Part shown: positions 8,613 to 17,023 of the stretch, piece by piece
Layout: every line of letters starts with the position of its first letter
How positions within the stretch are numbered: the first letter of the stretch is position 1
From: Actinoallomurus sp050942425
GTDB taxonomy: Bacteria > Actinomycetota > Actinomycetes > Streptosporangiales > Streptosporangiaceae
Reading direction: 5' to 3'
DNA length: 64,000 bases
Assembly: GCF_050942425.1 (NCBI RefSeq)
Contig: NZ_CP192063.1
Coordinates: 372,001 to 436,000, forward strand
Made by a program: the position numbers and the translations under genes
Notes under the pieces: generated by a model
What the model was told of the DNA's origin: nothing
The model's input: only the letters and a program-made list of their open reading frames with translations
Database searches by the model: none

Positions 8613-10928
8613 CTACCCGCCCGTACGGTCGCCGTAGATGACACCGCGGCCGTTGGTGCCCACATAGACGCGGCCGTAGACGCGCGGGTCACCGGTGATG
8701 GCGGCGCCGATGTTGCCCCACTGGTGCGCGTCGTCGTTGATGCGAACCCAGGTGGCCCCGGAGTCGTCGGACCGGAAGATGCCGCGCACGCCGCCGACCT
8801 TGGCGATGATGTACAGCGCCGGGTAGGTCTTGCCCGAGGCGGCCATGCCGAAGCCGACGTTGTCGGCCTCCTGGACGTTCGAGAGCTTGGTGAACGTCGC
8901 GCCCGAGTCGGTCGAGTGCCACAGGCCGTACGTCGAGCCGGAGCCGCCGGCCAGCCAGATGTCGCCCTCGTGCCCGGCGACCGCCTTGAACCGTACGTTG
9001 CCGGACGACGGCAGGCCGGTCGCGGCGCTCGCGGTGAAGGTCGCGCCGCCGTCCGTACTGACGTAGAACCGTCCGCCGGAGAAGCCGTAGAACTTCTTCG
9101 GGTTGACCCGGTCGGAGCTCACCCGCGCGCCGGACGGGATGCCGGACGAGGCGGTCCAGGAGTTGCCGAAGCCGACCGCGTAGTACACGCCCGTGCCGTC
9201 GGGGCTCCACACGAACCGGCTGCCGTCGGCCGCCGCGGCGACGGTGCCGCCGTTGGTCACGCCGGGCGGCTCGCTGCCCTGCCACCAGTTCGCGCCGCCG
9301 TCGGTGGAGAAGGCGATCCGGTTGACGCTCGGGTTGGCGGACTTGTCGATGTCGCCGACGCGGACCATCCAGCCGGGGTTGGTCTCGGCGTAGTCGAGGC
9401 TCGTCGTGGAGGTCAGGGTCGGCTGGGTGTACATCATCGACGGGATCGCGTCGAGGTTGGTGTGCCGGAACCCGCCGACGTCACCGAGGGCCGACAGCAG
9501 GTGCGCGTCGCCGGACGGCGGGCTGATCAGGTCCAGGGCCGCGGTCTCCTCCAGGCCCTTGACCATCGGCTTGATCGCGATCTGCTTCCCGGCGTCCCAG
9601 TCCGTCAGGTTCGTCGTGCCATAGATCGTGGCGCCGGTCCCGTACATCATGCGCGCGGAGTTGAACGGGTCGATCTCGAGTGCCTCGGTCATCCAGCCGA
9701 GCTTGGGCGTGACCTCGGGCGGCTGCGGGTTCGCGCCGAACGTCAGCCACGGCACCGAGGACACGTCCAAGGTGTAGCGGAACGTACGGCTCGGGTAGCC
9801 GTTCCAGTCCCACGCGCGGGTCCAGGTCGCGCCGCTGTCGGTGCTGCGCCAGATCAGCGTGTCCGGCCACCAGGAGCTGTACCCGGTGACCATGATGGTG
9901 CCGGGGTGCTGCCGGTCGACGGTGAGCCCGCTGTAGCCGTAGTAGTTGTCGGAGCTCGACACCGGGATCGGGCTGATCTCGGTCCACGCGCCCGTCGCGG
10001 TGTTGTAGCGCCAGACCTGGCCCTTGGACCCGTCGTAGGGGCCGCCCTTGTCGCTGGTGGCGATGTACAGGTAGCCGTTGGTCGTGTCGAGCACGCCCTT
10101 GTGTGCCATGTAGCCGGTCGGCTGGCCGGCGACGCGCTGCCAGGTGGAGCCGCCGTCGGTGCTGCTGTAGACGGTGTTCTGCGGGTCGGCGACGCCGACA
10201 TAGATGGTCTTGGTGGCGTTGCCCGAACTGCCGCTGCGCTTGTCGAACGTCACCCACACGACGCCCTGGTTGTCGCTGAGGTAGCCGGAGGAGTCGCTCG
10301 GGTCCTGCTTGTACGTCCCGGGGTTCGGGAAGGACGTGACCTTCGCCCAGGTGGCGCCGTAGTCGGTGCTCCTCCACAGGCCGTTGCCGCTCGGCGCGCC
10401 GAGGTAGAGGACGCTGTCCTTGTTCGGGTCGATGGCCAGGCGCTCGCCCATGCCACGGCCGGGCATGTTGCCGCCCAGCTTGAACGGCAGCGACGTGGCG
10501 GTCCAGCTGTCGCCCTTGTTCGTGGACCGCAGGATGGCGCCGTTGTTCGGGTCCCAGCTGTTGGTGTACATGCCGGCGGCGACGTACACGCGGTTCGGGT
10601 CGACCGGGTCGGTGGCCAGGCTCGCGGCCCCCATCCACCCCCAGTTCGTGAAGCCGATGGAGTCGAGCAGCGGGGTCCAGGAGCTCGTGCTCTGGTTCCA
10701 GCGGTACACGCCGCCGATGTCGGTGCGGGCGTAGACGAGGTTCGCCTGCGACTGGTTGAAGACGATGCTGGGGACGAACCCGCCGCCGCCGATCTGGACG
10801 TTCTTCCAGGTGTACGACTCCGCGGCGGAGGCCGCGCCGCCGGCGGCGACCTGGCCGGCGAGACCCGCCAGAACCATGATCGCGGCGGCCAGCGCGGCCG
10901 TGAACGCGCCGACCGGATTCCTGCGCAT
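8613..10928 (-). CDS. Secreted GH74 xyloglucanase / oligoxyloglucan hydrolase
   Basis: A 771-residue exported glycoside hydrolase. The ATG at 10928 has AGAGGAG seven bases upstream and starts a signal peptide (basic MRRN, long hydrophobic core, cleavage near AASA-AES). The mature protein carries the GH74 double seven-bladed propeller: GGGGFVPSIVFNQSQANLVY then ARTDIGGVYRW with a catalytic Asp near the N-terminus, repeated STD-GATW/F blade motifs, and the second acidic segment GDVGGFRHTNLD. The enzyme cuts the beta-1,4-glucan backbone of plant xyloglucan. No cellulose-binding module follows the propeller, unlike many actinomycete homologues. It stands alone, with a hairpin behind it. Confidence 0.92.
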   Translation of the reverse strand: MRRNPVGAFTAALAAAIMVLAGLAGQVAAGGAASAAESYTWKNVQIGGGGFVPSIVFNQSQANLVYARTDIGGVYRWNQSTSSWTPLLDSIGFTNWGWMGAASLATDPVDPNRVYVAAGMYTNSWDPNNGAILRSTNKGDSWTATSLPFKLGGNMPGRGMGERLAIDPNKDSVLYLGAPSGNGLWRSTDYGATWAKVTSFPNPGTYKQDPSDSSGYLSDNQGVVWVTFDKRSGSSGNATKTIYVGVADPQNTVYSSTDGGSTWQRVAGQPTGYMAHKGVLDTTNGYLYIATSDKGGPYDGSKGQVWRYNTATGAWTEISPIPVSSSDNYYGYSGLTVDRQHPGTIMVTGYSSWWPDTLIWRSTDSGATWTRAWDWNGYPSRTFRYTLDVSSVPWLTFGANPQPPEVTPKLGWMTEALEIDPFNSARMMYGTGATIYGTTNLTDWDAGKQIAIKPMVKGLEETAALDLISPPSGDAHLLSALGDVGGFRHTNLDAIPSMMYTQPTLTSTTSLDYAETNPGWMVRVGDIDKSANPSVNRIAFSTDGGANWWQGSEPPGVTNGGTVAAAADGSRFVWSPDGTGVYYAVGFGNSWTASSGIPSGARVSSDRVNPKKFYGFSGGRFYVSTDGGATFTASAATGLPSSGNVRFKAVAGHEGDIWLAGGSGSTYGLWHSTDSGATFTKLSNVQEADNVGFGMAASGKTYPALYIIAKVGGVRGIFRSDDSGATWVRINDDAHQWGNIGAAITGDPRVYGRVYVGTNGRGVIYGDRTGG

Positions 10929-11122
10929 TGCCGAACTCCTCTCTCGGCAGCGCTTCCGGGAGGGTGGGCACCCAGACTGCCGATCAAGGACGACGCTCAC
11001 ACCGGCGTGTCGAGACCGTCAACGATTCGATTCGCCGTTCGACGGCCTTTCACGAATCGCCGGATCGACCAGCGGAAACGCGGAAAAGAATCCGTGCTAT
11101 GGCGGCGCCGTTCGACCATGAC

Positions 11123-11710
11123 TCAGGCGGGCTGGTCGGCCGCCCGGTGCGGGGTCTGGAAGACGCGCACGATGTCGCTCATGCGCTCGGTCATGACCTC
11201 CTCGGCCCGCTCGACGTACCGCTTGCGCTCGGCGCGGTGCTGGGCCCACGCGGGCGCGGACGGGGCGTTGCGGATGACCGCGTGCCAGCGGCCGGTCAGC
11301 TCGTCGAGGACCTGCCGGGCCTGCATGAAGGCGTGGCCGGGCAGGTCGACCTCACGGGACTGCCGTGCGGCCGTCTCGACCGACCGGTACGCCTTGGCGG
11401 CCTCGGCCGCCTGGTTCTCCTTACGGCCGGGGGCGACCATGCTGACGACCGTGGCGAGCAGGGCGGCGGCCAGCGCCAGCCCGCCCGCGACGAGAGGGAA
11501 GCGGTTGCCGGCCAGGACAAGGCTGCCGGACACCCCGGCGGCCAGGACGGCGGTCGACCCGAGCCACAGGTTCAGGACGCGCCAGATCTTCACCGTCTCG
11601 GCCTGGGCGCGCGCCGAGTGCGAGCAGTGCTCCTCGATCCGGTACAGCTCGGCGGCGACCGTCACGCGCCACGCGGGTTCGCTTCCGATGAAGAGTTCCT
11701 TGTCGACCAT
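11123..11710 (-). CDS. SLATT-like two-helix membrane protein
   Basis: A 195-residue protein: a cytoplasmic helix (about residues 20-42), two adjacent transmembrane helices (LNLWLGSTAVLAAGVSGSLVL and FPLVAGGLALAAALLATVVS), a 60-residue helical segment and a final long amphipathic, likely coiled-coil helix. This matches the layout of SLATT domains, two-TM proteins proposed as pore-forming effectors of nucleotide-activated bacterial conflict systems. Here no CD-NTase, SLOG, TIR or caspase gene sits beside it, so a solitary or housekeeping role is equally possible. The family call is by topology and is moderate. Confidence 0.55.
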   Translation of the reverse strand: MVDKELFIGSEPAWRVTVAAELYRIEEHCSHSARAQAETVKIWRVLNLWLGSTAVLAAGVSGSLVLAGNRFPLVAGGLALAAALLATVVSMVAPGRKENQAAEAAKAYRSVETAARQSREVDLPGHAFMQARQVLDELTGRWHAVIRNAPSAPAWAQHRAERKRYVERAEEVMTERMSDIVRVFQTPHRAADQPA

Positions 11711-11834
11711 GGCGTTTCCCCTTGATTACTCGCCGATGATGACGCCGATGATTCAGCGGGTCGTGGTGGCGGTGAGCGCGTCACGAGGAAAAAGGGGAAC
11801 GCCCTTGACCGAGGAATGGACTACTTCGCTGGGG

Positions 11835-12986
11835 CTACCGCCGTCGCAGGTCCGCGAACGCCTCGTCCCAGCGGTCGGCGACCTCGGAGATCCGGTAGCG
11901 GAGCGCCGTCTCCTTGCCGTTCTCGGCGAGCCGCCGCATCTCGTCGGGGCTGTCCATGAGCGACAGCAGGGCGTCGGCGAACGCGTCGATGTCGCCGTCC
12001 GGCACGAGGATGCCGTCCTGGCCGGACGTGATGATCTCCCGCGGGCCCTGCGGGCAGTCGAACGACACCACCGGCACCCCGGCCGCGAACGCCTCCACGA
12101 TCGTCATCCCGAAGCCCTCGAAGCGGGAGGTGATGACGTGGATGGAGGCCTTGGCCAGCTCGCCCTCGACGTCGCTGGTCGACCCCATGAAGGCCACGTT
12201 GTTGTGCAGGCCGAGAGAGCGCGCCCGCTTACTCAGCCGGTCGCCGTGCGTGCCGTCGCCGTAGATGCGCAGCTTCCAGTCCGGGCGCTTCTCGACGACC
12301 TTGGCGAACGCGTCGAGCAGCCGGTCGTACCCCTTCACCTTGACCAGCCGGCCGGCGGCGAGAACGACGCGGTTCTCCAGCCGGGACTGCGGGCGCGGCG
12401 TGTCGGGCAGCCCGTTGCCGATGGCGTACACCCGGGTCGGGTGGCCATCGAGCATCCGCGCGTACTCGGTGTGGTCGGCGTCGGTCAGCGTGATGACCGC
12501 GTCGAGCTTGGGATACCAGGTGCGGATCTCCTCGAGGATCCCCGGCTTGTGCGCGCCGAAGTGGAGGTGCTCCTGACCGACCAGGATGACGCCGTCGCGC
12601 GCCAGCTGCGCGGCGGCGATGTTGAGCCCCGCCCGGGTGGTGACCAGGATGTCGGTCTGCATCTCGGCGAGGTACTTCTTGAGCGCGCGGTCGCTCTCGG
12701 CGTTGAAGTTGGCGTACGCGCGCTCGTCCGGGTGGAACAGCGTGCTCGGCTTCTCCAGCCGGGACGCGAACCCGAACCGCCACCACTTCTTCGCCGCGGG
12801 CCGCAGGTCGACCAGGTGGGTGAGCCGCACCTTGTCCGAGTGCGGCAGGAACGGCCGGTTGCGGTGCCGGAAGACGCTGACGACCTCGACGTCGTGTCGC
12901 AGCGCCAGTTCGTCGGCGAGGTTGAACGTGGCACGGACGGTGCCGCCCATGCCGTAGGCGTTCATGATGAGGATCGAGATCTTCAT
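11835..12986 (-). CDS. Family 4 glycosyltransferase
   Basis: A 383-residue GT-B fold retaining glycosyltransferase. The N-terminal donor/acceptor loop MNAYGMGGTVRATFNLADEL and the C-terminal sugar-nucleotide site with VVLAAGRLVKVKGYDRLLDAF and the E-x7-E motif SRFEGFGMTIVEAF are clear GT4 signatures. Cytoplasmic; probably adds a sugar to a cell-wall glycopolymer or similar acceptor. Its ATG overlaps the stop of the upstream gene (ATGA, 12983-12986), so it is co-translated with a beta-rich protein of unknown function. Confidence 0.92.
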   Translation of the reverse strand: MKISILIMNAYGMGGTVRATFNLADELALRHDVEVVSVFRHRNRPFLPHSDKVRLTHLVDLRPAAKKWWRFGFASRLEKPSTLFHPDERAYANFNAESDRALKKYLAEMQTDILVTTRAGLNIAAAQLARDGVILVGQEHLHFGAHKPGILEEIRTWYPKLDAVITLTDADHTEYARMLDGHPTRVYAIGNGLPDTPRPQSRLENRVVLAAGRLVKVKGYDRLLDAFAKVVEKRPDWKLRIYGDGTHGDRLSKRARSLGLHNNVAFMGSTSDVEGELAKASIHVITSRFEGFGMTIVEAFAAGVPVVSFDCPQGPREIITSGQDGILVPDGDIDAFADALLSLMDSPDEMRRLAENGKETALRYRISEVADRWDEAFADLRRR

Positions 12987-13723
12987 GTCGACGCCTCCGC
13001 GTTCGCGACGACCGTGGTGGCGATCGCGAGGTGGTCCTTGTCGGTGTAGTACGCCCGTACGCGTACGCGGTCGGTGTCACGCGCGACGTGCTGGGCCGGG
13101 AACCGCACCTTGTTCTTCTTCTGCGGGATGTCGTCGAGCCAGGTCGCGACGGTGAGCCCGCCGAGCTCGAGGTCCCAGAAGCCGCGTTCGGTCTCCACCG
13201 CGAAGGGGGAGTTCGGCAGCTCGGCCTCCCAGCGGTCGCCGGTGACGGTCGCCTCGCCGGTGACGGTGTCCCCGGTCTTACGCCGGGTGGCGACGATCCG
13301 CGCGTCGGCGAGTGTCGCGCCGTAGGCGAGGAACCCCTCGAACGTCAGCTTCTCCTCACCCGGGTGGACGGCGGTGACCTCGGCGTGCGGCTCGGCCGGG
13401 CGGACGTCGACGCGGAGCCCGCCGGAGGTGGCGCGGAAGGTCTTCAGCGCGCGGCCACGGGACCGGCGCGCGTACTCGATAAGGCCGTCGAGGGAGAATC
13501 CCGGATCGGTCGTCATGACCTCGGCCCCCGCCGCGTGCACCGACCAGGTGCCCTCGGTCAGGTCCAGGCCCGACAGGTCCGCCGCGTCGCCGTCGAGGGA
13601 CACCGTGTGCGCGGCGTCCTCCCGCCGGAGCGTGAGCATCGCGGCGTCGGACGGTGGTTCGGCCCAGCGGATCCACAGGACATCGTCTGCGTCGAGGCGT
13701 GCCGACGCGGCGAGTACGACCAT
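12983..13723 (-). CDS. Beta-rich hypothetical protein coupled to GT4
   Basis: A 246-residue protein without signal peptide or membrane segment. It reads as alternating short beta strands with Thr/Val-rich segments and looks like two or three immunoglobulin-like sandwiches. I recognise similar beta-rich domains beside or fused to teichoic-acid-type glycosyl/glycerophosphotransferases in actinomycetes, but I cannot name a family. Coupled by ATGA to the GT4 gene, so an accessory or scaffold role for that enzyme is the simplest guess. Confidence 0.7.
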   Translation of the reverse strand: MVVLAASARLDADDVLWIRWAEPPSDAAMLTLRREDAAHTVSLDGDAADLSGLDLTEGTWSVHAAGAEVMTTDPGFSLDGLIEYARRSRGRALKTFRATSGGLRVDVRPAEPHAEVTAVHPGEEKLTFEGFLAYGATLADARIVATRRKTGDTVTGEATVTGDRWEAELPNSPFAVETERGFWDLELGGLTVATWLDDIPQKKNKVRFPAQHVARDTDRVRVRAYYTDKDHLAIATTVVANAEAST

Positions 13724-13853
13724 CGCTGTGGGGATCCCTTCGTCCTACCGGAGTGACCGGACATGTAACCAACACCCGGGTAAACGCGCGGCTAAGCGCT
13801 GGGTGCGTTCACGTGCGTGATCGCACTCAGGACGCGCGGTCGTCGACCGCGGT

Positions 13854-14330
13854 TTACAAGGGCAGCTTCATGCCCTCGTGGGTCGCTTCGAAGCCTAGGG
13901 ACTCATAGAAGCGGATGGCGTCGGCGCGCCGCTTGTCGGAGGTCAGCTGGACGAGGCCGCAGCCGCGCCGCCGGGCCTCGCCGATCGCCCACTCGATCAT
14001 CTGGTGGCCGAGGCCGCGGCCCCGGTGGGCACTGCTCACGCGGACCGCCTCGATCTGGGCGCGTTCGGTGCCCTTTCTGCTGAGCCCCGGGATGAACGTG
14101 AGCTGCAACGTGCCGGCGACCTCGCCGTCGATGTCGGCCACGACCAGGTGGTTGCGCGGGTCGGCGTCGATGGCGGCGAAGGCCGTCCAGTAGGCGTCGA
14201 TGTCGCCTTCGCGGCCGGCGCCGATCGCGTCGTCGGCGAGGAGGGCGACGATCGCGGGGACGTCGTCCTTGATGGCGATACGGAAGGTCACGTCAGCGGT
14301 CACGGAAGAGATTTTAGTGAGAATTGACAC
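13854..14330 (-). CDS. GNAT family N-acetyltransferase
   Basis: A 158-residue acetyltransferase. Motif B/A of the GNAT fold is visible as VRVSSAHRGRGLGHQMIEWAI (acetyl-CoA pyrophosphate loop R-G-x-G-L/H), preceded by VVADIDGEVAGTLQLTF and followed by RADAIRFYESLGFEATHEGMKL. Start is a GTG at 14330; GTG at 14303 or 14291 would also keep the fold. Acceptor unknown. It is divergent from the small GluTR-like gene, sharing a region with a double GTAGTACTAC palindrome. Confidence 0.9.
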   Translation of the reverse strand: MSILTKISSVTADVTFRIAIKDDVPAIVALLADDAIGAGREGDIDAYWTAFAAIDADPRNHLVVADIDGEVAGTLQLTFIPGLSRKGTERAQIEAVRVSSAHRGRGLGHQMIEWAIGEARRRGCGLVQLTSDKRRADAIRFYESLGFEATHEGMKLPL

Positions 14331-14338
14331 GACTACTC

Positions 14339-14363
14339 GTAGTACTACAGTTGGTAGTACTAC
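14339..14363. promoter_or_regulatory. BlaI/MecI-like operator, two GTAGTACTAC palindromes
   Basis: The 10-bp palindrome GTAGTACTAC occurs twice, at 14339-14348 and 14354-14363, five bases apart. The inner halves form TACTAC-N5-GTAGTA, close to the TACTAC/GTAGTA inverted repeats bound by BlaI/MecI-type repressors. It sits 8 bases upstream of the GNAT start and 30 bases upstream of the GluTR-like gene, so it could control both. No BlaI gene is in this window. Confidence 0.6.
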
Positions 14364-14392
14364 GATTCGTCATAGCGCGCTCAGGAGGCGGC

Positions 14393-14629
14393 GTGACCGC
14401 ACCCCCGATGACGGATGCACCCAGCCGGCTCCTGGACCGCCACTGTCAGGAGCTGGTCGCGGACGAACTCGCCCGGCTCGCCCGTCGCGTTCCCTCGCTC
14501 GCGGACGAGCATCTCGGGGTCGTGGAGACCTCGCTCCGGCAGATCATCGATCGGCTGCTGCCGGTCCGGAGACGTGCCGAAACGCGCCCCGAGACTCTCG
14601 CGGCCTTGTTCGACCTGGAGGCATCTTAA
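14393..14629 (+). CDS. Small protein like the GluTR C-terminal dimerisation domain
   Basis: A 78-residue all-helical protein, GTG start with AGGAGG four bases ahead. The stretch ELARLARRVPSLADEHLGVV followed by RQIIDRLLPVRR and a final ETLAALFDLE resembles the dimerisation domain at the C-terminus of glutamyl-tRNA reductase (HemA), including the usual terminal LFDLD-type ending. The catalytic and NADPH-binding domains are absent, so it cannot be a reductase; it might pair with HemA or be a domesticated fragment (inference). Its stop TAA overlaps the ATG of the Wbl gene, which predicts coupled translation. Confidence 0.6.
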   Translation: MTAPPMTDAPSRLLDRHCQELVADELARLARRVPSLADEHLGVVETSLRQIIDRLLPVRRRAETRPETLAALFDLEAS

Positions 14630-14886
14630 TGATCGAGCACTGGACGGACCTCGCGGCGTGCCAGGGTGTCGACCCCGAGCTCTTCTTCCCGGTGAGCGCG
14701 AGCGGGCCGGCGCTGGACCAGGTGTCCGACGCCAAGCGCGTCTGCGCGAGCTGTCCCGTGGTGTCCGACTGCCTGGCCTGGGCCCTCCGCGCCGGCGAGT
14801 CGGTCGGAGTCTGGGGCGGTACGACCCCCGACGAGCGCCGCTACCTGCGCCTGAAGCCGCTGCCCGCCGCACCCGCCTGGCACTGA
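14629..14886 (+). CDS. WhiB-like (Wbl) iron-sulfur transcription factor
   Basis: An 85-residue Wbl protein. The four cluster-binding Cys are in AACQG (Cys11), CASC (Cys39, Cys42) and DCLAW (Cys48), followed by the turn GVWGG and a basic C-terminus with RRYLRLK for DNA contact. These 4Fe-4S proteins bind region 4 of the primary sigma factor. GGAGG lies seven bases before the ATG, within the end of the upstream GluTR-like gene, and the two genes overlap by one base. Confidence 0.93.
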   Translation: MIEHWTDLAACQGVDPELFFPVSASGPALDQVSDAKRVCASCPVVSDCLAWALRAGESVGVWGGTTPDERRYLRLKPLPAAPAWH

Positions 14887-15014
14887 GCCACGCCACCGAA
14901 GCCGCCCGACGGCGCTGATCCGCGCCGCCCGGCGGCGGCACTTCGGCCGGAACGGAGCCGGAGAGCGCTCCCATCCTTATTCCACGCCGACCGACGGCGA
15001 CGTACCTTTGCGCT

Positions 15015-15614
15015 ATGGCGGACCTCCCCACCACCGTGCGCTCCCCCGAGGGCGGACTCGTTGACCATGCCTCTCGCGCGCTCGGCGCGGTGTTCATCAC
15101 CGTGGCGCTGCTCGGAGTCTGCTGGGTGCTGGAGGTGGTCAACTACGGCGGCGACCTCACCCGGCAGTACGGCATCCAGCCGCACAACGTGCACGCTGTG
15201 TGGCACATCTTCACGGCGCCGTTCCTGCACGCCAGCCTCGACCACATCACGGCCAACTCGGTACCACTGGCGATCTTCGGGTTCCTGACGGCGCTGCGCG
15301 GCCTGGGCCGCTTCATCGCCGTCAGCGTGATCACCATCGTGGTCAGCGGGCTGGGCGTGTGGTTCCTGTCCTCTTCGAACGTCGTGACCGTCGGCGCGAG
15401 CGGGCTGATCTTCGGCTACTTCGGCTACCTACTGGCCCGCGGCTTCTTCGAACGCCGGGTGCTGGACATCCTCCTCGGCGTCGCCATCGCCCTGGTGTAC
15501 GGCACGATGATCTTCGGTGTGCTGCCCGGCCAGCCGGGCATCTCCTGGCAGGCCCACCTGTTCGGCCTGATCGGCGGCGTCCTCGCCGCCCGCATGACCA
15601 GGCAGCGCGCCTGA
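15015..15614 (+). CDS. Rhomboid family intramembrane serine protease
   Basis: A 199-residue protein with six hydrophobic helices. The catalytic Ser is in VGASGLIFGYFGYL and the paired His in WQAHLFGLIGG; the upstream membrane motif HIFTAPFLHASLDHITANS matches the conserved loop/helix-2 segment of rhomboids. It cleaves membrane proteins within their helices; its substrate is unknown. It is separated from the Wbl gene by 128 bases and appears monocistronic. Confidence 0.92.
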   Translation: MADLPTTVRSPEGGLVDHASRALGAVFITVALLGVCWVLEVVNYGGDLTRQYGIQPHNVHAVWHIFTAPFLHASLDHITANSVPLAIFGFLTALRGLGRFIAVSVITIVVSGLGVWFLSSSNVVTVGASGLIFGYFGYLLARGFFERRVLDILLGVAIALVYGTMIFGVLPGQPGISWQAHLFGLIGGVLAARMTRQRA

Positions 15615-15834
15615 CCTGCCGCTGGAGCCGTCACGCCGGTAATGCGCCACGCCCGCGCCGCCGTTGACCCGCACGGGGGACGAGCGTGCCGTCGCGGCCG
15701 TGCGTCACCAGCCGCTTCCGACGACTGGTGCCGATACCCGCGGCACTGACCACCAGAGCGGAACATTCCTCCAAGACAGTCGGCTGTGCGGTGGCGATGC
15801 TGGCGGTCATGCCTGGTCATGAAGGAGACCGCTC

Positions 15835-16965
15835 ATGTGGTTGAAGTGTTGTGTCGCTCTGGTCAGCGCTGCGCTGATCGGAGTTGCCACCTCGTCGCCG
15901 GCGCGCGCGATGGGTGGGACGTCCCGCGATGCCTGGTTGCGGGCAGAGATCCAGAAGCTCGTCAATGTCGACGGCGTTCCCGGCGTAGCCGCGGTCACGA
16001 GCCACGACGGGCAGCCGGAGCGGCGGATGGCCGCGGGCCTCGCGGACATCCCCGCGGACCGGGCGATGCGACCCAACGACCGGTTCAGGATCGCCTCCAT
16101 AACCAAGACCTTCGTCGCCACGGTGGTATTGCAGCTGGTCACGGAGCGCCGACTCGCACTCGACCAGCCGATCGCGGGGCTCCTACCTGAACCGGTACCG
16201 CACGCCGACCAGATCACCGTGCGGGAACTGCTCAACCACACCAGCGGACTCTTCGACTACTCGGATGATCCTCGCTTCGATCCGGGCGCCACCTACACCC
16301 CCGCGCAGCTCATCGCCTTGGGCGCCGAGCATTCGCCCTACTTCATGCCTGGGACCGGCTTCCGCTACTCGAGCACCAACTACATCGCCCTCGGCGAGAT
16401 CGTTCATCAGGTCACCGGTCACGCGATCCAGGACGAAGTGCGGACGCGTCTGATCCACACCCTCCACCTGAGCAGCACGACCTTCCCCACCGCGACCACG
16501 GTCGCACCCCGGCAGGCACGCGGCTACGTTTTCGCCGCTCCTCTGCCTCCTCGTTCCGGTCCCGCACTCGACGTGACCACCCGGACAAGCGCCGGCGCGG
16601 CCGGGGCGGCGGCGGCGATGGTGTCGACAGGCGACGACGTCGACCGGTTTCTTGGAGCGCTACTCGCCGGGGGACTCTTCTCGCAGCACCTGCTCACAGA
16701 GATGAAGCGGCCCACGCCAGGAGCCGATGCGTTCTTCGCCGGTGCCGGCATGCCCGGCATCAGCTACGGCCTCGGCCTGGTGATCGTCTCGGCTCCGTGT
16801 GGAACGGCCTACGGCTCTTTGGGAGACATCGACGGGTACACCTCCAGCGTGATGCAACTCGGCCATCGCCGGGTCGCGCTGCTCATGAACACCGACTCTC
16901 TGCAGCCCTCGCTGCGCCGGCAGACGCTCTCCATCGCCGAGCAGGAGCTCTGCCGCGCCGGCTAG
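15835..16965 (+). CDS. Secreted serine hydrolase (class C beta-lactamase/DD-peptidase fold)
   Basis: A 376-residue exported protein with a signal peptide cleaved near SSPARA. It shows the SxxK nucleophile motif SITK, the YxN motif in YSSTNY, and a late GDIDGYTS segment in the place of the HTG/KTG motif. The family covers D-Ala-D-Ala carboxypeptidases, esterases and class C-like beta-lactamases; which of these it is cannot be told. The third motif is atypical, favouring a peptidase or esterase role over beta-lactamase. Convergent with the SDR gene through a shared hairpin. Confidence 0.88.
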   Translation: MWLKCCVALVSAALIGVATSSPARAMGGTSRDAWLRAEIQKLVNVDGVPGVAAVTSHDGQPERRMAAGLADIPADRAMRPNDRFRIASITKTFVATVVLQLVTERRLALDQPIAGLLPEPVPHADQITVRELLNHTSGLFDYSDDPRFDPGATYTPAQLIALGAEHSPYFMPGTGFRYSSTNYIALGEIVHQVTGHAIQDEVRTRLIHTLHLSSTTFPTATTVAPRQARGYVFAAPLPPRSGPALDVTTRTSAGAAGAAAAMVSTGDDVDRFLGALLAGGLFSQHLLTEMKRPTPGADAFFAGAGMPGISYGLGLVIVSAPCGTAYGSLGDIDGYTSSVMQLGHRRVALLMNTDSLQPSLRRQTLSIAEQELCRAG

Positions 16966-16986
16966 TCCAGGGCGGAACGGGTGCCC

Positions 16987-17023
16987 GTGACCGACGTCAG
17001 CCGCGCACGCTGACGTCGGTCAC
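16987..17023. terminator. Bidirectional hairpin between convergent genes
   Basis: Perfect 15-bp arms GTGACCGACGTCAGC (16987-17001) and its complement (17009-17023) with a 7-base loop. The right arm lies inside the last codons of the minus-strand SDR gene, so the coding end and the stem share sequence. Confidence 0.7.

Noticed and set aside
8577..13049. 1490-codon open frame on the plus strand across GH74 and GT4 genes
   Set aside because: It is antisense to well-supported genes; high GC third positions leave opposite frames without stops, and the translation is Arg/Val/Gly-rich with no domain.
15835..16965. Beta-lactamase as resistance gene
   Set aside because: SxxK and YxN are present but the KTG/HTG motif is replaced; the broader serine hydrolase family is safer.
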